Notes: generated from the sequence alone by a model not told the origin. A DNA stretch of 64,000 nucleotides from Linderina pennispora (GCF_002104995.1 NW_024468250.1:1612001-1676000), one strand, 5' to 3'. Counted from the stretch's first letter, positions 1-10,801 are shown. Made by a program: numbers and translations.

Positions 1-636
1 CAGTTCCGGGCCACTGCCAAGGGCACCTACGATGAGGAGACCGACCATGGCCGGTTCCAGGGCATCGTCGATAACCGAATGAAGCTCGCACATATGGTGC
101 GTCTGTGCGCCCAGGGAGTTCAAGCCATGTGCGACATGGCGTACGGCGAGGCACCCACATTCACCATCGACGGACAGACGAATTTGACGTTCCGCTACAT
201 CCCCTCGCATCTCGAGTATATGTTAGTGGAGCTGCTCAAGAACGCATTCCGCTCGACTGTGCAGAACTCCAAGGGCGGCGAGATTCCGCCGGTGCAGATT
301 ACAATATCCAAGGGCAGCAGCCGCGTGGCCATCCGGATCCGTGACTTTGGTGGCGGCATCCCGCATGAAATCCAGAGCAAAGTGTTCGAGTACTCGTTCA
401 CCACTGTCAAGCACTCAAGCGTCGATGGCAGCCAGGACGACGTCACCATGCGCAATGTGGCCGCGGGCCAGAGCTCGATCGCTGGACTTGGATTTGGACT
501 GCCGATGACTAAAATATACGCAGAATTCTTTGGCGGATCGCTCAACGTCATTTCGCTGGACGGATACGGGTGCGATGCGTTCTTGGAGCTTCCATCGATA
601 AAGGTCGACCGGTCTCCAACAATGATTGAGATTTGA
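1..636 (+). CDS. Mitochondrial PDK/BCKDK-family protein kinase, 3' part (5' end outside window)
   Basis: C-terminal ~211 codons of a histidine-kinase-like (GHKL) mitochondrial protein kinase that phosphorylates the E1 subunit of pyruvate or branched-chain 2-oxoacid dehydrogenase in the matrix. The frame is open from base 1. ATP-site boxes are visible: N-box ELLKNAFR (229-252), G1 DFGGGIP (about 343-363), G2 GLGFGLP (about 484-504), then YAEFFGGSL and DGYGCDAFLEL. The reading AEFFGGSL resembles BCKDK (AEYLGGSL) and yeast Pkp2 slightly more than metazoan PDK, but the substrate cannot be settled from this part. It ends at TGA 634-636, with an AATAAA-like A/T-rich tail near 690. No frameshift in the visible part. 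Family call firm, subtype uncertain. Confidence 0.88.
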   Translation, partial: QFRATAKGTYDEETDHGRFQGIVDNRMKLAHMVRLCAQGVQAMCDMAYGEAPTFTIDGQTNLTFRYIPSHLEYMLVELLKNAFRSTVQNSKGGEIPPVQITISKGSSRVAIRIRDFGGGIPHEIQSKVFEYSFTTVKHSSVDGSQDDVTMRNVAAGQSSIAGLGFGLPMTKIYAEFFGGSLNVISLDGYGCDAFLELPSIKVDRSPTMIEI

Positions 637-1484
637 GGTGATACACTGCTTTCTCACTAAACCATCCCTTGTTCATTTACTCCTAGCATTCAAATAAACT
701 ATACTATCTGCATGCCAGGTGGAGATCAGACAGCTGGTTCAAATTGCTACCTGGGATTGTGATGGATAGAAGGATCATGGAAATATTGCTTGTGCATACT
801 CGTGTTAGCTATCAAGCAGCTGCCTCCTGTGGGACTTGTCGTCAGCAGTACTAACAGGAATCTGTAAGAACAGATGACAGTGTTTATTGGCATATCACAA
901 GCGATGTAAAGTGGGAGGTACTGCCACCAGAACAGCTCATTCAACTTCATCAAACCGATTGACTTGGAACCGATACATGTTTACGAACATCATAAAAGAG
1001 TGCTATAAAATTTAGTTGAGGGGAAAAGGAGACCGGCTGGCGTCCTTGACCCGAGATATCCGTTTGTTTGGTTTGGGCTATTGTGGTGTAGGAGTGTATC
1101 CGCACTCCGGAGCCAACAAGCCTCACCTAATAAAACCATAGGGCCTTCAGTGAGGGTGAGGCCCTCTGGAGTTTGATATCGTTGTAGGTATGTATCCACA
1201 CCACGTTGCCTTGCGTACCTGGCACTAAATATGGAACCTGGACCCAGGGCTTGTCGACCTATCCCACAGTTGCCTCCCTCAAAATCTCAGCCACGTACAC
1301 CCTTTTGGTCTGTCAGCAGTTGTTCCCTAAGATTAGGAAATTGCATCGTTTGGAAGCTCATACGCCACTGTAATCATGTTAGAGGCAGATGTCTAATATG
1401 CACCTGTTTCCAGCCTGTTAGAGACCTATTTTCTGTTTTTCCTCCTTCATCCTCATCCCCATCCCCACCCTACATTGCGCTATA
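637..1484. other. Intergenic, no gene seen
   Basis: Holds the 3' flank of the kinase gene and the promoter of the acyltransferase gene. Only short, unconvincing ORFs occur. A pyrimidine-rich stretch at about 1430-1475 directly precedes the acyltransferase ATG, a common arrangement at fungal start sites. Confidence 0.5.
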
Positions 1485-2921
1485 ATGGCACATTTCATGA
1501 GTTCTATCGCTTCACAGGTTATTCGCCTGGCCTACACTGATGCGAGCATCTCTACCATCAATACTGATCTTATCCTGTTCTATGAAAACACTACCAGTGA
1601 CGCCGACTTCCTGAATAGCAGCGTGCTCAGAGAGGCTTTCTACAAGGCATTGGAAAAGTTCCCGATATATCTCGGATACTTCAGACAGCGCGCGGACGGA
1701 GGGCTCGCAATTGCCATTGACAAGGACGACCTGAACATGCCAAACTACCTCGAGTCAACCTCGGATATCCTCTTTTCGGACATCAAATCCTCGAGCTACA
1801 GCCCACGCACCTGGCCAGCTGGACTGATGACTACCAGCATGACCGCACTTCCTGACCAAGAAACTGGCCAGATAAAGATGCTGCATGTCCACATCGTCAG
1901 ATTTCTGGAGTCATCTGGCGTGGCCATATTCATCAGTGGCAGTCATGGTGTCACCGACGCCACCGGGTTCTACAGTTTCATAAATCATTGGGCCAGCGAA
2001 ACGAGGGCTTTGCTGACCGGAGTGCCTGCACCTGAGATATCTGTATGCTTTGATCGTGAAGTTCTTGTCGGTGGCTCTGCTGATGCGCGGGCTGAAGTCG
2101 ATAATCTCCTCCGGGTTATTACTATGACTCCTTCGCCAGAAGCAATATCCATGGCATCACTCTCTCCCGTAGAGCGTAACAAGACAATTCACGCCAGTAC
2201 GCCAACTGTTGACCGCCAAGGGTGCTTCTATCGGATCGGCCACGACAGGCTTGAATACCTGCGGGATCGCATGCAGAAGTGCACAGTGGATGGTACCCGA
2301 GTTTCAATTAACGATGTCCTGAGCGCATTGATCGCCAAGACAGTGTCCCAGGCGCAATTTGCCAATATGGCTGAGCCTCTTAGCTCACTAACCAAGCCTA
2401 GCGACAGAGCTCATCTACATTATGTTGCCATTGCATGCGATTGCCGCCACCGCCTCGGCATATCTGACATGAACTTTATTGGAAATGTCCAGTATATACC
2501 TATGACGACAAATCCAATCAAGATGATCATCCAGGCAACAACGTTCGAAACACTGGTCAAGGTTGCAGTTAGTATCAGACATGCCGTCGACCGCGTACAG
2601 GCCCCGCAGATAAGAGCCTATTTCGATATGACCAAACAGCATCCAGGCCTATTCATGTGTCCAGCTATCATGGTGCCTAAGTACGGGCTACGTACAACTA
2701 TTTCGAACCAGTCTCGATTTGGGCTCTACGATATAGATTTTGGACACGGAGCTGCAGATTTTGTTACTAGTCGCCCCACTCGATTCACTGACATAGTCAG
2801 CATCCTGCCTGCTCGCCCTCCAAGCAGAGACGTGTATGTCTCAATTACTGATACGCCAGCAGTGCTTGAGAGCATCCGCAGTAACAAGTTTTGGAGACGC
2901 TTTGCCGATTTCGTCTACTAA
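1485..2921 (+). CDS. BAHD-type acyltransferase (transferase family, PF02458-like)
   Basis: Single-exon 478-residue protein, a usual length for BAHD acyltransferases, which move an acyl group from acyl-CoA to an alcohol or amine. The catalytic HxxxD motif is present as HGVTD at residues 154-158 (GSHGVTDATGF). The second family signature, normally DFGWG, appears as DFGHG at 418-422. No signal peptide or membrane segment is seen, so it is probably cytosolic. In fungi such enzymes often sit in specialised metabolism; a questin-oxidase-like gene lies convergently 0.8 kb away, with a repeat copy between them. Substrate unknown. The ATG at 1485 follows a pyrimidine-rich leader, and a second Met at residue 5 is possible. 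Intact frame. Confidence 0.82.
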   Translation: MAHFMSSIASQVIRLAYTDASISTINTDLILFYENTTSDADFLNSSVLREAFYKALEKFPIYLGYFRQRADGGLAIAIDKDDLNMPNYLESTSDILFSDIKSSSYSPRTWPAGLMTTSMTALPDQETGQIKMLHVHIVRFLESSGVAIFISGSHGVTDATGFYSFINHWASETRALLTGVPAPEISVCFDREVLVGGSADARAEVDNLLRVITMTPSPEAISMASLSPVERNKTIHASTPTVDRQGCFYRIGHDRLEYLRDRMQKCTVDGTRVSINDVLSALIAKTVSQAQFANMAEPLSSLTKPSDRAHLHYVAIACDCRHRLGISDMNFIGNVQYIPMTTNPIKMIIQATTFETLVKVAVSIRHAVDRVQAPQIRAYFDMTKQHPGLFMCPAIMVPKYGLRTTISNQSRFGLYDIDFGHGAADFVTSRPTRFTDIVSILPARPPSRDVYVSITDTPAVLESIRSNKFWRRFADFVY

Positions 2922-3308
2922 GAAAACAAATAAATGGCATTCTAGAATTACTCTGCTCGCGATGCGAGCTCGGCTGCTAGTCAGCATGGGTTGACACGTC
3001 GATAAGAGCATCACGGCGAACCGGTCATTTGAACGTGTCGGATGGTTGTTGGTGCAATGGCGATCAGGGTGCCTAGATGCAACTGCCTGGTGGAGCTTCT
3101 GTGCAGGTGTATAAATACGCACTTGACATGCATTATTGAACTCAGCCTTGGACACATTGCCCATTGTACTGTGCAGTGTGTTTTTGCGGCTGCGAATATC
3201 AATCAATTTGGCCAGAATCCGCTGTAGGCAAGTACCATAGTGCAACACAATGTTGTTCTTGTATGCTGTCATCAGCTCGGTGTCAACATATGTCGCTACC
3301 TGATTCAT
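2841..3308 (-). pseudogene. Element-derived ORF fragment A (left copy), running antisense into the acyltransferase 3' end
   Basis: The first ~70 codons match the right-copy ORF (to 38014) almost residue for residue, including AKLIDI.SRKNTLHSTMGN and YTPAQKL. Here the frame stays open past the point where the right copy stops and continues antisense to the last 27 codons of the acyltransferase. That tail is almost certainly meaningless. N-terminal codons of the same fragment lie upstream (about 3309-3430), without a nearby ATG. Treated as the remains of an element gene, not a functional CDS. Confidence 0.5.
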
Positions 3309-3690
3309 TTCGCGTACACCATGTAGCTCGATATCGCCATTATGTAATAGATAATCATAAATATGATATCTAATTACATCACCGAAATCTGCGTTCGACA
3401 GTTCTGACTTGTTCTTCCGGTTGACGAAATCCTTGGCATCAGGCTGACCAACAATGAGAGCAGCTCTTGTACTGAACCAATGGAGATATCTAGTGGAGAC
3501 CTGTGACCGCTACAATAACAGCTTGTCGCCCTGGTTTCACTGATGAGGTCAGATGCCACACAAGATCAAAAGGAGTTTACAGAGCAAGTCGCCCAAACTC
3601 GCTTCGAGGTTTAAAAGTTTTTTTAGCCAATTAAATATGTTCTAGCGGACAGTTTAGACACTCTTTTGGAGTATAAAATCTTATTTTAGG
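2940..3690. mobile_element. Left copy of a degenerate repeated element (inverted relative to 36770-38165)
   Basis: About 750 bp whose reverse complement matches 36770-38165 at high identity. The match is collinear but lacks about 0.6 kb present in the right copy, joined here at about 3425-3435. Homology starts about 20 bp after the acyltransferase stop and fades near 3690. The minus strand (about 3430 to 3130) encodes fragment A, containing YHIYDYLLHNGDIELHGV and ATYVDTELMTAYKNNIVLHY. The plus strand from about 3453 encodes fragment B, containing NQWRYLVETCDRYNN, which stops early. Fragment A reads like the N-terminal part of transposon ORFs (possibly OrfB/TnpB-like) met in zygomycete genomes; that family assignment is a guess. 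No terminal repeats recognised. Confidence 0.7.
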
Positions 3691-3751
3691 TAAGGTGAAG
3701 ATAAAGATAGTGACATGGTTGAAACAACCCTATGGAAAATACAGACATTAA

Positions 3752-5122
3752 TCAAAGGGCCTCGCCATTCTGATCCCAGTACTGGTCGAACCCGATCTTA
3801 CCGCGCGACCACCAGCGCTTGCCGGCCTTGTACTGCTCTTCAGAGTCCTTAAACGAGCTCATGTCGATAGTGTCGACGGTGCGCTGTGCCAACAGCAGCC
3901 AGTTGATCTTCTGCGGCTGTTCGTAGTTGGCTGGGACCTCCGGCGCGTTGTGGTTGAGAATGCTACCGCGCAGAAGCGCACGTACAACCTTGGCTACGTG
4001 CAGGTCATCATTCTGCACCGCCTTCTCAAACACCGCCTTCCACTGCTCATTGTCGCTGTACTCTGCGTCGGCGGCGAACGAGACATCGTCGGTTGCAAGT
4101 TCACTGGCATGATAGAACCGCGGACAATGCCTGAGGGTGAAGTAGCGCAGTACAACAAAGGCATACGTGCGCAGAACCCTGATCTTCTGCTCAAGGGTGA
4201 GCAGGTCGAGGATCATTGGCACAAAGTACGAGGATGTCAGGAGATGCATCAATGTAAACTCGTACTGGTTCTTGTACCCGGGCTTAGTGGTTGCGCCGTA
4301 AATGAGTGCAGTGATGCTCTGCAGCACACGGAACTTGAGCGCAACACAGTATTCAGTCGGGTAAACTTTCCACTGCTGCAGGTATTCGAGCGCGACCTGA
4401 TCGCTGATAGGGCTATCCTTCTCCAAGGAGGTCTCATACGGAATGTCCTGGATGCGCTTGTCGTTTCGGATGTTATCCATCACCTCCATAAGAGTGAGTG
4501 TGTCTGTGGTCTTCCCGACAGTTTCAGCAGTTAGCTCAACCCCAAAGAGGAGCTTATGCACACAGGCCATTGCCAGACCCGTTGCAAGAATAGCAGCGCT
4601 GTCAAACTCGACTCCATAGCCGATCTGGATCAGCGGGTGCAGAAGGCCGCTGAACACAAGAGCATAGATCTTGTCATCAAACATGTAGCGCACTAGCACA
4701 GGCTTCCAGTCACCGCCCTCTGCGTCGATCTCTCGGCGGAAGAACGCTACAAAATTAGTGTAGTATTCCTCCTTGCCGATGTACTCGTGCCAGTTGTCCT
4801 TGGTGATTACGACACCGGCGACAGGATCAGGCAAGGGACGCTGCATCGGGACGTTCTTGTCGTAGATGTCTTGCAGGCGCTCCTGGGATGCACCCAGAGA
4901 CAGGGATGCCAGCAGATGGTGGATGTTGTGGTTGTGGAACTGCATGTGGTTGAAGAAAATGTGGTGCTCGAGGTAGTCGCGGGCACACAGACGCTCTGCC
5001 TCGCGCAGAGTGCTGTCACCGATATCTGCCACACGTAGAGCACGCGGCGCCTTGCCCAGCTTCATGCCGGTCTCCTCGATGACCGAGTAGTCAGAGTCGT
5101 CATGCTTGGTAGTAGGAGCCAT
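3752..5122 (-). CDS. Questin oxidase-like protein (PF14027 / AflY-MdpL-like)
   Basis: Single-exon 456-residue protein of the questin oxidase family, whose characterised members act in fungal polyketide pathways (Baeyer-Villiger-type or anthraquinone ring-opening oxidation). Diagnostic blocks: FNHMQFHNHNIHHLLASLSL with LGAS followed by an IYD segment, ITKDNWHEYIGKEEYYTNFV, and HPLIQIGYGVEF (about residues 165-180). Several conserved His residues lie in the N-terminal third. No signal peptide. Many fungi carry family members outside biosynthetic clusters, so a housekeeping or stress oxidase is equally possible. Convergent with the acyltransferase at 1485-2921; no polyketide synthase lies in the window. 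The ATG at 5122 is the only good start. Intact frame. Confidence 0.8.
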   Translation of the reverse strand: MAPTTKHDDSDYSVIEETGMKLGKAPRALRVADIGDSTLREAERLCARDYLEHHIFFNHMQFHNHNIHHLLASLSLGASQERLQDIYDKNVPMQRPLPDPVAGVVITKDNWHEYIGKEEYYTNFVAFFRREIDAEGGDWKPVLVRYMFDDKIYALVFSGLLHPLIQIGYGVEFDSAAILATGLAMACVHKLLFGVELTAETVGKTTDTLTLMEVMDNIRNDKRIQDIPYETSLEKDSPISDQVALEYLQQWKVYPTEYCVALKFRVLQSITALIYGATTKPGYKNQYEFTLMHLLTSSYFVPMILDLLTLEQKIRVLRTYAFVVLRYFTLRHCPRFYHASELATDDVSFAADAEYSDNEQWKAVFEKAVQNDDLHVAKVVRALLRGSILNHNAPEVPANYEQPQKINWLLLAQRTVDTIDMSSFKDSEEQYKAGKRWWSRGKIGFDQYWDQNGEAL

Positions 5123-7081
5123 TGGATACTAGGTGTTGAAAAGAAGTGCTGCTTAGTGGTGGTTATGAGAAAAGGGTTAGGTGATTCAAAAGTTGATAGT
5201 GATGCTCATTTCTGCTGCTGTGTCACCTGGGTCCTATTTATATGCACTCGCAGTCAGTAGGCAACCCTTGCTCCGTCTCTAGTCTGACGTCGTCTTTGGC
5301 CATTACTGTTCTTGAGGCTGAGAAAAAAATGGCCGATCTGACAAATGCCTTAGTCCTACTCTCTTGTTGGTACATCCCTCTGCCCATGTGATTGATTTGC
5401 ACAGACCCAGCCAAGGTGTAAATAAAAAATCATAGCTGGGTTCAGGAGTGCAAGGGTGAGTGGTCCGTGCCAGTTTTTCAAGCAGCATGCACATGTGCTT
5501 ACAAATCAACGTGTAGCTGCTTCTTTTCAGCGGGTATTATTGTGCCGGGCGTTTGCGCTATCAATACCGGCGATTTATGTCGAGGATTGAGGAGGGGGTG
5601 CAACCATTGCTTGCGAGCTGATTCGATCTAGATGAGATGCGCATAATCATCTATGATCTGTCACGTTTACTGATCTCAGCGCCATTCAAGTTTACTCTCA
5701 GAGGCATCTATTAGGCTCTTACCCCGGGTCGCAGCTTTCAAGTTGTATTGGGATGTCGATGGTGTTGTAGGTCTAGAGCAGATGGTGGGAAATAGAGGGC
5801 CGTGAGGAGTAGCAAGGCAAAAAGGAACGAGGACTGAAAATGCCTGATATGTAGGTGTGTATTTTCGTTGAGTTTGAAAGAGTATTTGTGCGGTGATGCA
5901 TCAGTCCAAAGGCGTGCGAATTGTGTGGGTTTCGTATAATCAAAAGCGACAGAGGCAAGGGTATATTGATGTATGAAAAGTCAAAGAAAAGGAAATGATA
6001 AAATAAGGGAAAGGTACTGGTTGAAAGGAAAAACTATGTAGCTCACAGCAATCGGATCTTGAGGATCAAACACATCAGGTCACACATAAATACTATGATG
6101 AACAATGGGTCTTGGATCGAGTTCTTGATCCTAAAAAGCCATCGTTACCACACCGGCGGTCAGAGCCCACATATTATTCCGTCGAATCATCCACCAAGTT
6201 CATAGCCATAGAGCCAAGGTGGACACCGGTGGTCGGCCAGAATATCTTGGATTTGCGATCGCAATACCAGCTGAGTTGCTGCCATTCACAGATTATCTGA
6301 AAATGCGTGTAGCTCCTTCCATCACAGGTTGACACTGGGCTGTGAAACGCATATAAATATTGGTCTGACGTCATGGCAATTGAGAATTTCAATGTTGATA
6401 CATTGCAACCTTTCTCATGGACAGTACACATATTGCAAGATGGGATAAGCGAGACCGCAGCATTGAAAGGGAGAGAAAGCTGCTTTATCAACTGTTCCGT
6501 CAAACGAGACAGATGGAGCAGCTGCAAGACAGTGGGTAGCATCGGGCAAGGACTGAAGTAGTCGACCTTGATGGGGTTAGCACACACAATGCTTCCGGTG
6601 ATGTTTTGAGCGAACTTGGTGAGAAGCCCGTGAGAGATCCTCATGTGCCATCTGACTCGCAATCCGAATGATATAAAGAGCTCCTGGCTTGCCTTCAGAA
6701 CTGCCAGCAGACAGCGCATACGCAGCACCAGATGAATGCGGAACGGTTCCAGAATCTACAGCAGCAGCAAAACAGACGCATATTACAGGGACTAGAGTGC
6801 CAAAAACGGTATAGATGCCGCTGGATGCGACAGGCAGCGCACTATCAGCAAGAGCATAGACACTATTTGCAGCAAGAGCACGGGCAGAGACAGTGTCGCA
6901 CACAGCAGCTGGAACATGAGCGACAGAAGGTGTGGCGTTGGCTGATCTGGACCTCTCTACTTGTGCATGGTGGCAGTGGTTGCAAGCACCAGGGGACACC
7001 TCTAGATACGACATGTGTCATGGAAAAACCTTATTTTTAAAATTAACACATTGACGCTACCGTATTATTGGTACCTGCTCG
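5123..7081. other. Long intergenic region, no convincing gene
   Basis: About 2 kb between two minus-strand genes. The first ~150 bp upstream of 5122 is the questin-oxidase-like promoter; a TATA-like TTTATATGCA lies near 5236. A minus-strand ORF at 6577-7014 (145 codons, Ala/Ser-rich, Cys-containing) and one at 6174-6728 have no recognisable family and look like chance or decayed sequence. Nothing else is supported. Confidence 0.4.
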
Positions 7082-8165
7082 CTAGTCCTTGCTATCCTCT
7101 TCGTTTTCTTCAGCTTCTTTGCTGTATGCTTCGAGTTGCACCTTCTTTGCATCCATCTCCTGGTGCAGTCGCTGGATAATGTCCTCGAACCGTCTCCGGA
7201 TAATCGGGTTGGGCGCCGAATCCAGATCTGCACCCTTCTTTTTGATCGTGCGCTCAAGTTCGGCAATTTCCTCACCCAGCAGCTTCATTTGCATTGCGCG
7301 CTCATTGTTCGGCTGGTCTTCCTCCTCGCTCTCGTCGTCATCGTCGTCATCTTCATCGTCGTCATCGAGCTCCTCCAAACCTTGTGCTAGCTCGGCTGCT
7401 AGATTCTCATCAAATTCCATGTCGTCGTTTGCAACGCTGCTGGCAGCATCATCATCGGCAACCATAGGCGTGTTCAGATCATCAATCGTCACTGGTGACA
7501 TGATGTCGACGCTGGGCGTGCCTGCGCGACCGTCCTCGCCTTGCTCGTCATAGATCTCGAACTTGATTGACATGGCCTGGGCATCCTCCTCTAGCAATCG
7601 CAGCACCTCGCGCTCGATCGCGTCAACCTTGGTGCTTGGCATGCGCTTACGGAACCTCTGCTTTCGGACGTTGGTTAGCGGTGGTGCCAGACCATCGGGA
7701 TGGACTGTATCCAGCCCACGGGCGCGTGGCAGCTGTGGGATCTCGCTGTCCGCTACTTCCTTTTCGATAACCAGCATCTGGCAGATGTCTGCTGTCTTGA
7801 GCAGCTGTTTCTTGTCTACGGTGCGGTAGGACTCTGTGATAGTCGGCAAGTCCACCAGTGTTGCAGAGTACTGCTTGCCTTCAAATTTAACGATGGCGTT
7901 GCGCTCATCTCGGAACGTGATCTCTAGCCGCTCGCTGATTGACCGGTCGTTGACACACTTGCCGAACTCCGCGGCTATTTCAGGTAAAACACGCAGGACA
8001 AACTGCTCCTCGAGCTGGATCTCATTCTCTTCGAGTTCTGGGCGTGGATCGGCACCACGGCTAGCGCCCGGAGAGCTTCAAAGTCAGGCGGTTGCGCTGC
8101 CGATCGGCCAGCGGCGGCCGTCCTCGTGGCCGGGGCATATTGTAGGCAAAGTCAGCGGGCATCAT
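7082..8165 (-). CDS. TAF7: Transcription initiation factor TFIID subunit 7 (TAFII55 family), one apparent frameshift
   Basis: TFIID subunit that binds TAF1 and helps regulate RNA polymerase II initiation; nuclear. The TAFII55 N-terminal domain is clear: EEQFVLRVLPEIAAEFGKCV, the SISERLEITF block, then VDLPTITESYRTVDKKQLLK and DICQMLVIE. An RKR-rich linker, a long acidic run (about 7330-7380), and a C-terminal coiled-coil stretch with EEIAELERTIKKK follow. The ATG is read at 8165 (MMPADFAYNMPRPRGRPP). The frame breaks at about 8067-8071, where a CCC run (GGG on the coding strand) appears to carry one extra base; dropping it joins LTLKLSG to ASRGADPRPELEEN in frame. That is probably a sequence error. 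Stop TAG at 7082-7084. Confidence 0.88.
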
Positions 8166-8360
8166 CTTTTGTGCTGTGTATGAGGCGATACAGAATAAGT
8201 GAAATTATCTTGATGATTGTATACAAAAGGTGGTTGTGTATAGGTACAGAGCTAGAATCTAAAAATAAAAGCCGGTCCAGGGCCATGTATCGTGTAGTAA
8301 ATATCGCGGATCGGTCTCCAATCCGAATTGGGGGACCCGCAAATATGTGATTGTCCTGGT

Positions 8361-9392
8361 TTAGACAAAGGAATCGCTTGCCTGTGGAGCAATCCTGATT
8401 ACCGGGTTTTGCTGGACAGGGTCGGGGATTCCTGAAGCGAAGATTCTCATATAGGCAGGCGAGCGCACCTCAGAACTGTGTTTGTGCTGCCTACTCAATA
8501 ATTCCTCGATGTACCGCCGGACCGGTGGGTTGGTAAAAAACGCCAGCGATATTCCCCAAGCCTGTAGGAACTGAAGCACTGTGTCGATAACATCGAGGCT
8601 ACGATAGTTCTGCTGACCAGTGTATCGGATAGTGCTGTTGAGAACTGTGAAATACAGCGCCAGGATTGGTGTGACGGGGAACCAGACCACCGATATCAGA
8701 GTCCGGTTTACGAGAGTGACTCTCTGCACAACATCCGTGGGCATCGTCAAGTCCATCCTCTCTACCTTAAACTCCCTGGCCAGCGCCGACGTACGATAGA
8801 TATGGATAATTGTCATAGAGATGCTGACGATGCCAATGATCCCTGCCAGCAAGATCCATATATTCACAACCAGCCATTTGAACACAAACAGTCGGTAGTT
8901 AGGCACATCGCCGTATTCGCAAAACGAACGTACCCCTGCGGTGCTTGGCGACAAGAACAGGACAAAGGCGGGTGGGACAACGGCCGGCAGCACACAAACC
9001 GTGGCCAAGACAGCGACTGGCCACCTCCTCCATGTCGCCACCTTGTAGATTAGCGTCATCTGGATGTACACCAGACAAAAATCGCACAGGTAGGCAGGGA
9101 GCAGCCCGAGGGACAGACTCAGAAATATAGTGACTCGGCATTCCGGCTCGTGCTTCAGCGTGACTGACGATACCGTGACCTCAACCACGCATCGGAACAC
9201 CATCACGGCCTGGAGCACCAAAAGCGTCTGAAACACGGGCATCTTGAGCATCTTTGGCTGCTGCTTCGAGATCAGGACCGCAATGCACAGCGTGAAAAAC
9301 GACAGGAGCATGTCTATCGAGAACAGGACTATCTCGAGCAGCCCCTGTGAGAATATTCGCTGCATCGCATACTGTTGATTCAAATAAGACAT
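8361..9392 (-). CDS. Seven-transmembrane GPCR-like receptor, array copy 1 (intact)
   Basis: 343 residues from MSYLNQQYAMQ; an in-frame Met at 9566 would add a low-quality leader and is less likely. Seven hydrophobic segments follow in order: IVLFSIDMLLSFFTLCIAVL (TM1), TLLVLQAVMVFRCVVEVTV (TM2), CRVTIFLSLSLGLLPAYLC (TM3), AVLATVCVLPAVVPPAFVLF (TM4), WLVVNIWILLAGIIGIVSIS (TM5), LISVVWFPVTPILALYFTVL (TM6) and a TM7 ending FFTNPPVRR. A Cys at the top of TM3 and FCEYGD in loop 2 could form the classical GPCR disulfide. The short C-tail is Ser/Arg-rich. It resembles fungal nutrient or cAMP-receptor-like GPCRs in general layout, but no precise family is claimed. First and only unbroken gene of a four-copy tandem array on this strand. 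Confidence 0.78.
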   Translation of the reverse strand: MSYLNQQYAMQRIFSQGLLEIVLFSIDMLLSFFTLCIAVLISKQQPKMLKMPVFQTLLVLQAVMVFRCVVEVTVSSVTLKHEPECRVTIFLSLSLGLLPAYLCDFCLVYIQMTLIYKVATWRRWPVAVLATVCVLPAVVPPAFVLFLSPSTAGVRSFCEYGDVPNYRLFVFKWLVVNIWILLAGIIGIVSISMTIIHIYRTSALAREFKVERMDLTMPTDVVQRVTLVNRTLISVVWFPVTPILALYFTVLNSTIRYTGQQNYRSLDVIDTVLQFLQAWGISLAFFTNPPVRRYIEELLSRQHKHSSEVRSPAYMRIFASGIPDPVQQNPVIRIAPQASDSFV

Positions 9393-9810
9393 GAGGAGGA
9401 AAAAGAGGCGAAGCTGAAGCAAGCTGAGGGAAAAGGCACTGCCAAGAGCCGATGGCCAAAAACGGACCTTCCTTCCACCCCTTTTCCGCATTAGGCCATC
9501 CTGTAGGCACTTTGCATTACACTGGATCTCCCCCCACCTATGCTTTACCCCATCGCCCCCCGTCAATAGCCTATCGACGCCAGGGATACTGATGATCGGT
9601 CCATTTCTTGCACCAAGGTATTTTTTTGGTTTGCCTCCAGGGGGGCTCCAGGCCGGTGACCACAGTTTATGCGAATGCGAGCTGGGTGTATTTGTAATGC
9701 GATACTTGTAAGGGTGTGTATTTCTATAAATGCAAAAATATGCTACACGCTCTTGGTGAAGAGCTGAAAGTCCATGCCTGTGCGTTTGTATAGTGATGGG
9801 GGAAAGAAAG

Positions 9811-10801
9811 TCAGACCATGTCGCTGTCGGCGGAACCGACCCTTATGCGCTTGTGTCCCACTGCACTGCTGCATTCCATGAACACATTGCCGTCCACCTC
9901 AAGGTCGCTTCTTCTGCTCCTGCCCTTGCCGAACACACTCCTGATTGAGCGGCGGACTGGCGGGCTAGCGTAGAACGCCAAAGCGACCCACCATGCCTGG
10001 AGGAACTGGAGAACACTGTCGGTGCGGTCCATATGTATATTGTCCTCCTGTCTAACATAGCGGACCGGTGTTGTAGATTACGTTAAAGTACAGCGATACG
10101 ATTGGCGTGATTGGGAAACCAGACAACTGATATCAAGGTGCGGTTGACAATGGAGTTTTTGTGTGCGATTTCGGCGTTCAGATCTGCCATCTTACTGTCC
10201 ACCGACGGTTTACGGGCTCTCGACGACGGTGCGGCTAATGTGGACGATGGTTATCAGCATGCTGACCATGGCGATAATGCCAGCGAGAACTATCCATATG
10301 TTGCACACGAGCCATTTGAACACGTACTCGCGTCGCTGCGGGATCCCATCATATTCGCAGTACGACTGAAGTCCAGCGGTTTCTGTAGGAATAAATAAAA
10401 CGAAGCTTTCGGGTATCACAGCTGGTACTACACAGGCCACTGCCAGCACCACTTTTGGCCACCGCTTGCGCGCCGACACGCGATACAGCAGGGTCATCTG
10501 CAGGTATATTAGGCAAAAGTTGCACAGATACGCAGGCAGAATCGCCAGGACCAGGGTTAGAAACACCACGATGCGGCAAGAAAACTCGTGGGTGAGGTTT
10601 GCCGACGAGGCGATTATCTCTATGGTACTGCGCAGAATCATCAGCACCTGGAGTGCTGCCACAGCCTGGAATATGACCATTTTGAGCAGCTTTGGCCGCC
10701 GAACTACGAATGCTATCGCAAAGCATAGTGTTGTCAGCGATACCAGGATGTCTATGGAGTACAGTATGACCTCAAACGTTCCCTGTTCGAAGACCCTTCA
10801 T
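9811..10801 (-). pseudogene. 7TM GPCR-like receptor, array copy 2 (several frame breaks)
   Basis: Paralogue of the 8361-9392 gene in the same orientation. It begins near 10801 with an MK-VFEQGTFEVILYSID start and ends KRIRVGSADSDMV at 9811. The longest open block (10210-10680) holds TM2-TM5: FLTLVLAILPAYLCNFCLIY, VVLAVACVVPAVIPESFVLF and KWLVCNIWIVLAGIIAMVSM. TM6 (IVNRTLISVVWFP) and TM7 (LQFLQAWWVALAFYASPPVR) occur in other frames. At least four single-base shifts are needed, at about 10795 (GGG), 10200, 10100 and 10060. Between shifts there are no stops and all seven segments are conserved, so either recent decay or sequence error is possible. Confidence 0.65.

Noticed and set aside
6577-7014. 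145-codon minus-strand Ala/Ser-rich ORF downstream of TAF7
   Set aside because: No clear start context, domain or homologue; composition could be chance or decay.
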